NCBI GenBank assembly: GCA_947247005.1
Contig: OX365955.1
Span: 44,681,822-44,745,821 of the forward strand
DNA length: 64,000 nucleotides
Reading direction: 5' to 3'
Source: Spisula solida
Lineage: Eukaryota > Mollusca > Bivalvia > Venerida > Mactridae
A program made the position numbers and the translations under genes. Below the pieces are notes generated by a model that worked only from the letters and a program-made list of their open reading frames with translations, was not told the DNA's origin and searched no databases. Within the stretch, counting starts at the first letter, position 1. Each line of letters starts with the position of its first letter. Positions 53,614 to 64,000 of the stretch are shown one piece after another.

Positions 53614-55610
53614 GGGCAAATTGAATACAAAACACAAGCACAATAGTAAAGCAAACGAATACATCATGTGTGAAGGTATGAGAAGCAGTATGTACCATGA
53701 TAGGTCTGGTTTGAAGCAGGTCGTAGAGTGGCTCTTAGTTGTAATTAAGTAATTTCTCAGTATTGGTCCGGTGCCTCGAAGTTGAATCAATGCTGACGCG
53801 GCTTACTTGTTGTTACCGAGGTTGGTTATCGAAGCCGCTATTGTTTGAGCTACAGGATTCGCTCCGCAGATTTAAAAGGGTACTTCTTGTGGGCGAGACC
53901 CTTCTGCACCGTCATCAGAAAATAATTCCCCTTTTAACATAGCATCAAAGATAGGGAACATTTATGTACCAAGTGATATACTTCAGTTACATGTAGCTAT
54001 TTCAATCTGCAGACTGAACTACTGTAGGGCATAGCAAGGCCGCTTGACACTCACTAACATCTCAGCAAGAAATATAAAAGCAAATAATTTATATTACCCC
54101 TGTAACATAATAAATGAGTGTTCGCTAAAAAGTATGTCATACTTTTAATTTCATTTTGAGACAGTCTTTGCAATTCAAATTGTTATGGTGCAACAAAAGG
54201 CTGGAGTATCTCTCCAAGTGTCATTGTAAAGCAATATTCTATGTGATATGGTGTAATTAAAACTCTTATGACATGTGAAGATACATTCGATATAAAATGA
54301 AACCATCGTAACAAGCAAACGATAAAACGTTCGGATGCATCGTCTTGATTTCAATATTGGAGTCAAAAGGTGCAGTCATTACCATAAAGTGTCACGTGAT
54401 TTTTTACGACATGGTAGTGTGTTATTCATTAACGACTACATTTTCTTCCATGTAACAGACATCGACGAGGCGTGAAATTTCCATCGCTTATGACTTGTTG
54501 ATAAGGTTTGCTCGCTCTGCACTGATGTGCGCATCTATGTTAGATTGTATTTACATTTTACGAGAAACCGACTAATTTATTAATCATTTAGTGCCTCGTA
54601 TCTTAGGAGGAAGATTTTGATGTTGTATAGATAAGAATTTATATTTGACTGCGTTTGGAAAAAAGTGACTGACGAAGTATCTTATATTATCATATAGCTA
54701 CAATTAAACACACTTTCAGTGTATGCTGAATACGATGCTTCACAGCACACCATTTAAACGTTAGCTATCTTTTTATGTAACTGGTAAAGGTTGTGGTTAT
54801 ATATGACCATAAATGTTTGCTATCAAATATTCGAATGAATTGAGGACAGACTGAAATTCCTCAAAATCAGTAATTAAAACTGATGGGTTATTTAAATAAC
54901 CTCACATAGTTATTGCTTGTTTTATGTTTGTTTTGATGCGCCGATTTTATTGTCTGCTGTGCCATAACTATCAAGTTTAGAACGCTCTATTCGGAACACC
55001 TCGGCGTGTTGAAAACACCAGCTTCCAATAATTTGGTTACTGGTGTCACATAAGAGCATTTGGTGCAATTTAACATTACAAAAGGTCCGTCAAATATTTC
55101 GTGCATTTGGTGTATTCATTCAAATATTAAAAATAGTCCGTCAAATTTTAATTAGCAAAAGGTTAAAGCCATTGACTTTTAGATCATGAGCAGCGTCAAC
55201 GTCAGTATTTTTGGCGTTAAGTAATTCTGTAAGGAATGTGCGGCATAGACAGAGAGGTGCTATTTTGATGACGATTTTCTAAGAGACCGGATATCGAAGA
55301 CTAAAAACGACACACAGGGACACGAATTGCAACCACAATCTACGTGCGCGTTTCAGTGGTTTAGAGGTTATAAGCACTTGTTAAATTGTTCTGTCTGAGC
55401 CAATGTATGCTGAGATGAAGAACATGTACTAGTACTTAGTCTGTGCCGTAAGACGAAACCCGAAGCTGACTCTGTGAAGCTAGATGCACTTTCTTCTTTT
55501 TCTTGCGTCCTGTCATTCCCTGTCCATTACCTTTTTTGTTGACTACCATCGAAGTTCATTTGTGGGGCTGTAGGGTTTAACCATTTACTGTGATTTTTTA
55601 CTTTTAGTAC
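53614..55610. other. no gene recognised
   Basis: A very weak tRNA-like stretch on the minus strand near 53775-53865 was noted but not accepted. Otherwise featureless. Confidence 0.5.
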
Positions 55611-55718
55611 TTTTTGACAGCAAAAACTAGGTCTTTCAGCTTTTTGACAGCAGAAACTAAATCGTTCGGCTTTTTGACAAAATTTTTAATGTTCAGCTTT
55701 TTGACATCTGAAACATGG
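55611..55718. repeat. short tandem repeat, about 30-bp unit x 4
   Basis: Four units beginning TTTTTGACA at 55611, 55641, 55671 and 55698. The first two are close (GACAGCAAAAACTA and GACAGCAGAAACTA). The last two are diverged. Confidence 0.85.
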
Positions 55719-56944
55719 ACTTCCGTGTGCGCTCTGTATTTGCTGTGCTCATCTGTTTCAATAGAGTTCTGCCTTCCATGTTCGATTTTTATTATCTTTT
55801 TTGTTGATTTGGTAAAGTTAAGGCTAAATAGTTACACTTGAATACATAGACTGGTTTGTCCTAGATGGTACATTCAAACATTCTATGACATTGTTTCTTA
55901 TTTTACTTACCGTCTGTTAAATTGTATACAAGCTGGAAAAACGCCCGATATGTTAAGAGATTTCATTCGCCCGAAGAATGATCGTTCTAAAATAGTTGTT
56001 AAATGAAATATCGTATGAATATTGTGTTTGAACTGTAATAGTGCGTGTTGAAATTCCATAATTATATGTTAAAGTAGAGTGCCGCCCTAAACAACTTCCA
56101 CAGATTTCTAATTATTCAATAAAATACAAGAGTAAGGGGTAACGAATATGTTTTTTAAAATATTTTTTCCGTTTGCTCTCGAATCAGCCACTCGATTTTC
56201 GTACCACACTCGCCAAAATTATAATCTAGCACGCTGTAAGTGGCCAATGCAATAAAAAAGGAACGTAAAATATGTTTGAAATTGATTTACTGATGTGCTA
56301 AATATAATAAACATGTTGGGTATATGTTCTAGTTTCGCTTCAAAATTTCATAAACAATTTATCAACACCGTTCTCTCCATTGATAAGTAACGATTGCAAC
56401 GTATATTTTTTTTTATTTAATACATAAGTTAACTTGCTCAACTCTATCTTAACTATCTTAAGTCGTAAAATTCTGGTATAAAAATATCGCTTACAATTTG
56501 TAGATTAACTTGTAATAAAACTAGTTTTTATCGAGATATTCCACTCGTGAACTGTGATGTATTGTTAGCTTTTAACCCTTGTGTGAGCAAATAACGAGGC
56601 TAGTAAGTAATATTAAGCACGTCATATATAAGATTATTAACCACAAACTTCAGCCAACATAACGTTCAGTCTATGTGTGTTTACGAACAGTCTTGAAAAC
56701 GGTTGTAAAATTATTGAGGTGATGAAATATGTGTTGTTTTTATTGACCACTAGTTACCCAGTACATTATAAGGGTTGTAGATACACGGTCGTCTCCATCA
56801 ACCTTGGTAGCGGGAGGTCAAAGCTTCGAACCCCTTTTAGGTGTTCCAGTCTATAAACCTGTGGAACTATCGCTGTTTGTGGTTCATGTTCAATTCACTA
56901 CTATTTCATTTAGTATGAACAAATTATACAAACAGTTTATAGAA
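55719..56944. other. no recognisable feature
   Basis: Nothing convincing. TAGCGGGAGGTCAAAGCTTC near 56808 is only vaguely tRNA-like. Confidence 0.5.
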
Positions 56945-57069
56945 GCTCGGACAGGGAAGGCAGCACTCAACAAAAGCAGCTGATCATGAAAGGCACCATC
57001 CTCATACATCAGTGGCTAGTCAAGTTCTCCAGACTATTCGGACGAAGAATACTCTGGTGAACGAGAATG
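56945..57069 (+). repeat. dispersed repeat fragment, copy 2
   Basis: Begins CTCGGACAGGGAAGGCAGCA, shared with 17108 and 31609. It then has CATCCTCATACATCAGTGG ... GAATACTCTGGTGAACGAGA, shared with 26292-26358. Here the two short families are joined, so they are probably parts of one larger repeat. Confidence 0.78.
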
Positions 57070-57991
57070 GAAAGGCACCAAATGGATCATACAACTAAGA
57101 TATGGACATGAGCTAACTTAACATGTACCCATGTCCATTGAATCCCTCTGTATTGTAGGCTACTTTGATTGACATGCTAGATCCGATGCTCCTTACAAAA
57201 TGATGAATTTAAATCGTTTTTGTTATTATTTCTAATGATTTATCAGTTATATTAACAGATCTATATGATTGGGTATCCCCAGGGTGCTTCATGCACATCT
57301 CATGTTTATAAACCTAGTTTGTCGCTTTAAATAATGGTGTTCAAAAAAACTAAAGTACTTTTCAGCCATTAATTTCCCAAACATTCCCCCTCAAGCTTTA
57401 TATTACCTACATTTCGACTGTTTATACATCAAATTTTCCACAGGAAAAATCCTCAAAATACCATCTACTCATTTATTAAAAGCAAAATACTAAATATTTA
57501 AACACCTCTAAAACGTGTTTACTTTGTGTGTCTTCTTCATGCTATTCATCAGATATGATAACTTTAATGAGTGACCTATTAACAGTAACATAAACTACAC
57601 CAAGGTTGTGTTTTCGAAATGTTTTCAAAATGAAGTCAGTGAAGCGTCTATGGTGGAAAATAGATCACAAATAAAGGCAGGCCTATTTATCATATATAAT
57701 AGATTATATCTTACCCATTTAATAACACAAATGTCGAAGGCTCTTCTTCTATTTGAAAACAAATATAAAAGAAGAGATTGTTAAAAGTGTCATGTCATTT
57801 ACACGATGTGTTACTTTCACGCAATATCGCCAAGATTTGATTTAGAAGACCAACCTTTAAGTCACAATGTCGAAAGCATTTTTTAAAGAGGAATGACAAT
57901 ACATATGACAATCCTGACGAGGGATGATGAATAAGTATTATGCAGTATACCTGCGTTCACCGAGCATAAATTCTTGTACAAATGTTCAATT
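57070..57991. other. no recognisable feature
   Basis: Nothing seen. Confidence 0.5.
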
Positions 57992-58324
57992 ATAGCACAG
58001 AGAATTTGACATGATCCTGACCTTTATGCATGAATATATTACAAGGTAATTGCGTTGAATATATAAATTTTCGCGAGCAAATCGTGCAAAATCGGTTCTT
58101 TAGATTTGTTTTGGTATTACACCTTGAGCGTCTTCGTGATAGTCTCCGCTAATGAAAACATACAGCCGGGGTTACAAATATAGACAATATATCAGCTGTT
58201 AAATTATGCTAATTTAAGGTCGAGAGTCGTGTCAAATTCTCTGGACTATATACCACATTATTTAATAATATTTCATGTACATATATGCACCTACATGTAT
58301 TTATAGTACTTCCCACTATATCTG

Positions 58325-58647
58325 GCCGTGTGGTCTGTGAAGTATCTGGAAGTGCCAGGAAGCTGTGTATCGGTGCTATACACCTAGCACATTAATGAAC
58401 CAGGATGTCTATTCGAAATAAGAGCTAGGCGCACTTCTGCAGCGCCGTACATGCCTGTATCTAATCTCTCTCTCTCCCTTCAGGGGCTTTCTCTCAGTTA
58501 GTCCCTCTTGTCAGATCATGCTGTATCTACACTGGTAGAGGATGCACCTGCGCCTTTGTGGCTGCTGTAACACAATAATGTAAAGTGCATTTGAACGTGC
58601 GTTCGCATGAAAAAGGCGCTGTATAAATCTGGTATACTATTATGGGT
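58325..58647 (+). mobile_element. MetaSINE-like retroposon, second copy
   Basis: GTGTATCGGTGCTATACACC, CTAGCACATTAATGAACCAG and the 3' end AAAAAGGCGCTGTATAAATC, followed by TATTAT, fit the conserved central domain and tail I associate with MetaSINE-type elements. The central part is colinear with the minus-strand copy at 18775-19083 (GTGTAT-GATGCTTTACATCGG ... AAAGAACCAG). The head is not clear. It lies inside the long form of the 57992 element. Confidence 0.6.
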
Positions 58648-58984
58648 TCGAGTTCCGGTCCCACTCTATAGGTTCAACCTATTTATGGTCCTGTCAGTAC
58701 ACCATACTTGAGAAACAGATAAGTAACACAGAGGATGTTAAAGAGAGTGTAAGATTTCAGTCCATAATTTCACATTCTTGCATATGATTATGATCAGACC
58801 CATAAATTTACATTACGTTTAGTTGTATAAGTATATGCATACTGTAGTGAACGTGTTACGCTTCTTGAATGCTTGAATAAGTTTACGCATCCATGCGCGG
58901 ATTTTAATTACGCGTCCATCATTCTACACCGTGTATATGTTTCAATGATTAAATATTAGCTAATTCTAGTTTAAGGTATTTACT

Positions 58985-59001
58985 GGGGGGGGGGGGGGGG
59001 G
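58985..59001 (+). repeat. 17-G tract
   Basis: An uninterrupted run of G with quadruplex potential, the second longest in the window after 16472-16493. Confidence 0.95.
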
Positions 59002-59386
59002 ATTCCCACAGTATTGCATTTACATACGGATTTTGAAGTCCCTAAGGGTTTGACCATGTAACCTCCAATTCATCCCAAGAAGCGAGTGCCAGCAAATCTC
59101 AACCAAAATCATAATTTTCAACCATCAACCATCAACCATTTGTCCCTGGTAATTTCGTTATAAAATACATGTTACTATGTACAAATGGATTGACTCATGT
59201 ATACGTAATGATAAATTAATTTATGGGTAGCATTGACGGTAACATGGTTATGCTATACATTGAATAAAACTTTGAAATGTTAGCTTTCCATTGACTTATG
59301 AAAATGTCAGTGAAGATCAATTATTTTCTCATGGCATTCGCCATGATTCGGTTGTAATGGGGACAGATATTATGAAACACCCTGTA

Positions 59387-59962
59387 CGTTGTTCTCTGAT
59401 GTAAAAACCGATTTCTGAAAGCTATCTCAATATTATTAAATTTTGATCATAGAGGCATACATTGATATTTTGATAATATTGACATTTAACATGATGACGT
59501 GTATTACAACGCAGATGTTTTCGCATCAAGACAGAACTCATTGTATCTCACCATCATATCTTCATTATAGATCTAATACAACCAAAATGACGTTAATATT
59601 GTGCATATATTTCATGTTTATTGTTTAAATCAAAATTTGAGATTAACGATGGAAATCTAAGAGATGTTTTCATATTAATAGATAAATGAACTGATAGGAA
59701 GTTTTTTCATTGATGAGAAAACGATGGCATCTCCGGAGGTGTCTATGTTTGTTTTTCTATGTGCATCTCATAAAAACTCGTATCAGTGCTCTATGATTGT
59801 GCGGATATGTCAATATAAAATGTAATGCATATTATAAAAATGACTTTACCGTGTGTTAGAGCATACTAGCATTAATATATCAGAATCAGTTTATTTAGAC
59901 TTATACAGAAAAGTACATCGTCATACAAAGCAAATTGTAACAATTATTCATGGTACGTACAC
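59387..59962. other. no recognisable feature
   Basis: Nothing seen. Confidence 0.5.
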
Positions 59963-60095
59963 TCTTACACAGTCACACTCCCTTTCACACGCACACACAC
60001 ACGCACACACACCCTCCCTTTCCCACACACGCACAATGCACACACACGCAAAGACCCACACATGCACACCTACTCATACACACACACACACACAG
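59963..60095. repeat. interrupted CA-rich microsatellite
   Basis: (CA)n with TCCC, GC and T interruptions. The H/T/P-rich open frames over it are artefacts. Confidence 0.92.
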
Positions 60096-61068
60096 TCACT
60101 CAACAAACTCCATTACTTGGAACAAAGTAAAGGATCATAATTATATATGTTTATACATTTTAACAAATTTGGAGAATGTTGTTTATTAACCAATGATTAA
60201 AGAAAAATGAAGAAGGTATGTTATAGTATATAGTTATATATCTAAAACAATGTAGAATATAGATTGGTAAATAAGTCTGACAAACGTGTAATTTCAGTGA
60301 CCTTGCTTTGCCGACCATCGGTTTGCCAAGAAAAATGGACTTTAGTCAACGTTGCATTTATTGATATGTTTTCACAACATCAGATCCAAAACAGAACAAG
60401 TTATACGAGATAGATATAAAACTACGAGATAAACTGGCAGTTTTTGTGTGGAGAGGAAAAACGTGATATTTTTACACTCAGAAACAAAACTATGGAATCG
60501 ATGATAAACTTCTTAACATGTAAATTAAATAAGCTATGGACAAAATAAACTAGAAACTATTCTAAAAGGTCCTCAGCAATGAACATCACCACTGTCACTC
60601 ATATAACGTATATTGCCTTAAAAACCGCCTACACCTCGCCGTACGGCCGGTCTAAAAATCGCCATCTATTGCGTTAAAATGCGCTTATCAAACGAGCGGG
60701 TCCGTGAAAATCATTTTAATTTTACAACAATATTTTTTAAAGCAATCGTTAAATATGTGACGAATAAAAAATATGTGGTTCGCGGCATAACTTAAGAAAA
60801 ATTGTATTCGAAACACACAAATAATTATGGTACGGTCAATAAACGATAAAAACGTTAATGGCGTCGGATTCGGTTACGCTAATGTACGCCAACAACGAGC
60901 GTAACGTCACAATCATTGAAAATGTTGAATAATTTGTCTACCTTGGCATTACAACGGCGCTGGTAAACACATCAAAACCATCATGGTTTCAAAAGCCATG
61001 GCTTATCTCTGCTAGGCTTCAACCATTCTTAAGTCATGAAAACACTAACGCAATGCACAACGACAAGT
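60096..61068. other. no recognisable feature
   Basis: Nothing seen. Confidence 0.5.
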
Positions 61069-61302
61069 CGCTGGCTTAAAATGAGAAGGTGGTAAGCGCG
61101 ACCTGATAAGACCTATACATATTTGAAATTTGCATCAAAAGGCGCTTCATATGAGCCTATTTTTATGAAAATCGGAAATGGTCATGTTGACCAAACTGAA
61201 GTTGAAAAAGCTCGTTTTCCATAAATAAAGAGTATTTTTCAGACAGTTGTTTTCTCAAAATAGCGTTTTTGTACTTACGACCTTCTCATTCTAAGCCAGC
61301 GA
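61069..61302. mobile_element. MITE, 234 bp, 29-bp inverted ends
   Basis: The left end TCGCTGGCTTAAAATGAGAA (61069-61097 in full) pairs with 61274-61302 with two mismatches. No target duplication was recognised and there is no coding capacity. Confidence 0.82.
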
Positions 61303-62559
61303 TGTATATTGATAGATTCCTCTACATTGTCCTCTCTTTCAAAGGCACGTGCTACCTGTTGACGTCGTCGGAACAATTTAAAGGCGAGTAATTATACTGC
61401 CGACAGACTTAAATTGCTTTCCTATGTTCACATGTTGACAGTTGTAAGCAGAAGTATAGCAAGGTAAGCATTATGAAGTGGTAATTATTAAAACAAAACT
61501 TGAACTCATTAGCGTACTTGTTCTAGTAACTCCTGAATTGTTTTCCGTTGTTACATTCTCTTTTTTATTGTTCCTATTACATATACAGTACCACGCGTCC
61601 TAGTTGCTATTTTATGAACGAAGCTTTTACTCTCAGGTACCTGATTAATATTGGATCTGATGTGCAAAATAGCTAACAATTCTTGTTGGTGGCTAGGCGC
61701 TGCTGTCGTTTCTGTGTGGCTTTGGATTTTCTGTGCGCTTCAGTGTTTAGTTTGTCCAGTCAGAGTTTTGATGATCTTAGTGTTGTTTCCCCCACTATAT
61801 TTGTAACCGGTCTGTCTTTGCTTGTCTGTGTATAGAAGTTGTGGCATTTGGATATGATATTCTTCGTACGAGACGTTCACAGTTTAATTGGGTATGATTG
61901 AACCGATGTAGTTGTTCAGACGGTCATCTAACTATTCGCTTTGCACTAAGAATACATATACCTACTTTTTTGTATTAAAGTATGCCTTAGATCGGATCGG
62001 TCATTGGGTTTAGAAACCAGTCTTTGGGGACTTAAGATCTACAACAAAATATAGATGATGTAAAGAGTGGTCTATTCAGAAGTACTAGAGCTTATCTCCA
62101 CGATTTTATACACCAAGGATAAGTGAATCATTTTGAACCTGATCAGTATGCAATATGTTTGATCACTTAATATCTTCACATCCTTAACCATTGGAACGCA
62201 AGCTGGCGAATAAACGCTCCATAAAACAGCATGCGCGGGCATCTAGTAATTATGAGTGTGGGTTTTTGTGTTAAAACAGACAACGTTTTTAAACCTCTGG
62301 TAAATAAAGTATGTTTTAATGTTGCGTTTTTTTTAAGTTAAGAGGCCGTCAGTGGTGTAGGAAACGTCTTTATAAATTTATGTAGCAATATAAAACCTAA
62401 TTATTAGTTAATTTAGTTTTACTGGTGTACGTTTATACCAGAAATTAAACAGCGTAATAAACATTTTGTTTGTATATGTAGTATCGAGCTAAGTATAATT
62501 ATGAGTCATCATATGAACTACCGGGGTACTGGTAAAGACTTTTGCAAGACGCGTAAGTC
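61303..62559. other. no gene; one dispersed repeat fragment
   Basis: 61688-61748 matches 29942-30005. The remainder is featureless. Confidence 0.5.
61688..61748 (+). repeat. dispersed repeat fragment, copy 2
   Basis: Shares GGCTAGG, GTCGTTTCTGTGTG, TTGGATT and CTGTGCGCT with 29942-30005, about 80-85% by eye. Confidence 0.65.
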
Positions 62560-62630
62560 AATTTGCTACCTATACTTTGCTCTGTGTGCTCTTTTGTCTA
62601 AGGTCTGCTGGTTCGATCCCTGTCTACGAC
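62560..62630 (+). repeat. weak tRNA-like sequence
   Basis: GGTTCGATCCC near 62610 is a perfect B-box, but no clear A-box stands at the right distance upstream. It is possibly a decayed SINE head. Confidence 0.3.
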
Positions 62631-63022
62631 ATACCGAAGTCGTGAACTTGATGGAACTGGTATAGCTCATGTGTTTGATGCTCGCATATCGGGGACGTTT
62701 AAGGACTTGTTACTCCGGTGTTAGAATGTCCACATATAGCTACATGCTCTTTCATAGATTTTTTGTAAGGCGCTGATGCAATGCCAAGGTATATGCTTAA
62801 GGATATCAACCAGCATAGAAGTGAAAACTCCATCAATATGCACAACTTAATTAAAGGCTGATTGAAGCATATTTTACATAATACTGGTCAAAACGGTAAC
62901 ACCTTTAGTTCTTAAAGACCCAATGCTAGGTTTTAAGGCGCTGGGGGAAAAGCCGATTCTGGTTTTAAGGTGCTGGGCTACCACAGCGCCTTCTACACCT
63001 GGTGAAGGGTCTTAACTGAAAA
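62631..63022. other. structured short repeats, no gene
   Basis: GGTTTTAAGGCGCTGGG (about 62931) and GGTTTTAAGGTGCTGGG (about 62961) form a direct repeat 30 bp apart. TTCTTAAAGACCC near 62918 pairs with GGGTCTTAAC near 63007. It may be the remnant of a retroposon 3' region. Confidence 0.45.
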
Positions 63023-63110
63023 AGATGATAATAATAATAATGATAATAATAATAAATAATAATTATATAATAATAATAATAAAGACTTTATTTGATTATC
63101 TCACAATCAT
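63023..63110 (-). mobile_element. retroposon 3' tail, copy 3 of 3
   Basis: An extended (AAT)n run with interruptions, then AAAGACTTTATTTGATTATC. The AAT-to-AAAGACTTTATTT junction is the same as at 35600 and 44362. Confidence 0.65.
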
Positions 63111-64000
63111 AGTATTTCACGAAATTACGAAATATTTATTGAATATTGATCCTACTGTTCAATAAATACAACACCCATCTATCTATACATGTACTAGTTG
63201 CTATGCTAACGTCTGAGTAATGCTATTTAATTTCACTTGATCAATAAAACAAACCTTTAATGGTCGCCAACCTACAGCATTTTTGGTCATTGTGTCATTG
63301 TTTTGTAAACATACTTAAAATGTTTTTACTCGCCTGCTCGGAAAATCAGCCGATATGTGAAATAAGTGCTCATGCCACACCCTGTCGTCAGGCGTGTGTA
63401 GAAATACGCATATAGCAACTGCAATTTATTCAATCACGTGTTTTATTTAATTACAGTTTTAAAGTAGATAATATCGATTGAAGGTCAAGTTCAATAGTTT
63501 AACATAGGAGGGAAACAAACGATTTAGGATATAAATGCATTTAATAACACATTATTATGTCGTCGTTGTGATGATAAAATGCATTCTTTAACAAAATGTT
63601 TTTTTAGAACATTCGTAAATGCTCTGTCACCAGATGACGTCATATCGAATGTTATACAAATTTTGCAAATGCGCCCATGGTGGTGATGCAATGTCAAATA
63701 ATTTTATAGATAATTAAACTATACATTATAAAGTTCTCCACCCTCTTTTGTTGCTATTTGTCAAATTATTCATTCAAGGAAATTAAAATGACAATGTATA
63801 AATATTGTACAAAATTAACATAAGCATGCGACCATGTTTCTTTAGGCGTGCCTTGCAAACACAGTTGTAAGCTCTCGAATCGAATACCTGTTTATCTGGC
63901 TATGGTCGTGTCTTGAGAAATACTTAATGTTTAAATACCAAGAAATCTGGTTGTGGCAACAGGTAGACATATAATGGTTAAGTTTTAATGTTAGCGACTA
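63111..64000. other. no recognisable feature
   Basis: Nothing seen to the end of the window. Confidence 0.5.

Larger units (their letters stand above)
57992..59386. mobile_element. hairpin-bearing dispersed element, copy 2 (long form)
   Basis: The left end (57992-58134: ATGATCCTGACCTTTATGCA, GCGAGCAAATCGTGCAA, TATTACACCTTGAGCGTCTT) and right end (about 59262-59386: GGTTGTAATGGGGACAGATA, TATGAAACA) match the two ends of 27369-27800. The roughly 1.1 kb between them is absent from copy 1 and includes a MetaSINE-like copy and a 17-G run. It is either a longer family member or a copy with insertions. Confidence 0.75.

Noticed and set aside
53775..53865. tRNA-like stretch on the minus strand (GTAGCTCAAACAATAGCGGC)
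   Set aside because: B-box too poor and spacing wrong; not enough to list as a feature.
59853..60189. Histidine/threonine-rich frames
   Set aside because: Translated CA microsatellite.

Overview
This window looks like animal nuclear DNA, most likely from a marine invertebrate and plausibly a mollusc or bivalve. That is an inference from its make-up: AT-rich, gene-poor sequence packed with hairpin (foldback) elements, non-autonomous DNA transposons, minisatellites, tRNA-derived SINEs, and two pieces resembling the central domain of the MetaSINE superfamily. There are no operons, bacterial promoters, rRNA genes or CRISPR arrays. I found no convincing host protein gene. Nearly every long open frame lies in a tandem repeat and is an artefact of it. 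The window is best read as intergenic or intronic DNA.

Layout. 0-9.5 kb: a mariner-like end, a tiny palindromic insertion with an 8-bp duplication, the decayed 3' end of a LINE reverse-transcriptase ORF, a 20-bp minisatellite, two foldback elements, a facing pair of tRNA-like fragments, a 241-bp MITE with a 5-bp target duplication, and a 30-bp minisatellite. 9.5-14.8 kb: a G-poor, non-coding block of nested duplications (104 bp identical, 194 bp with one mismatch, about 200 bp diverged, and a family of units each holding two adjacent stem-loops). 14.8-19.2 kb: minisatellite, foldback, a MITE with a 22-G tract, a second MITE family, and a MetaSINE-like element. 19.2-23.35 kb: the most striking object, a complete 4,146-bp Foldback-type transposon. 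Its inverted arms of about 0.94 and 1.15 kb are tandem arrays of a roughly 61-bp unit, it is bounded by a 9-bp duplication TTTACTTAT, and it has a 2-kb non-coding loop. 24-30 kb: a 15-bp minisatellite with 300-bp higher-order structure, an inverted second copy of the 18.3-kb MITE, a hairpin repeat also found at 58-59.4 kb, and a tRNA-headed SINE. 30-47 kb: local duplications, a second copy of that SINE, two abutting palindromic elements (one carrying a 123-bp insertion with an 11-bp duplication), three minisatellites, and MITEs with clear terminal inverted repeats. 47-64 kb: a 36-bp minisatellite, a 587-bp inverted-repeat element, an irregular cluster of a 16-bp motif, a second MetaSINE-like copy nested in a larger repeat, a CA-rich stretch, a 234-bp MITE, and the third of three (AAT)n-ended retroposon tails.

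No genes can be seen working together. The organisation is mobile elements, decayed copies and satellite expansion. The features with the strongest internal proof, meaning paired termini plus target duplications, are those at 19205-23350, 5421-5661, 482-510 and 37496-37618. Stretches listed as having nothing recognised were read by eye only; a repeat-library search could still place them in known families.
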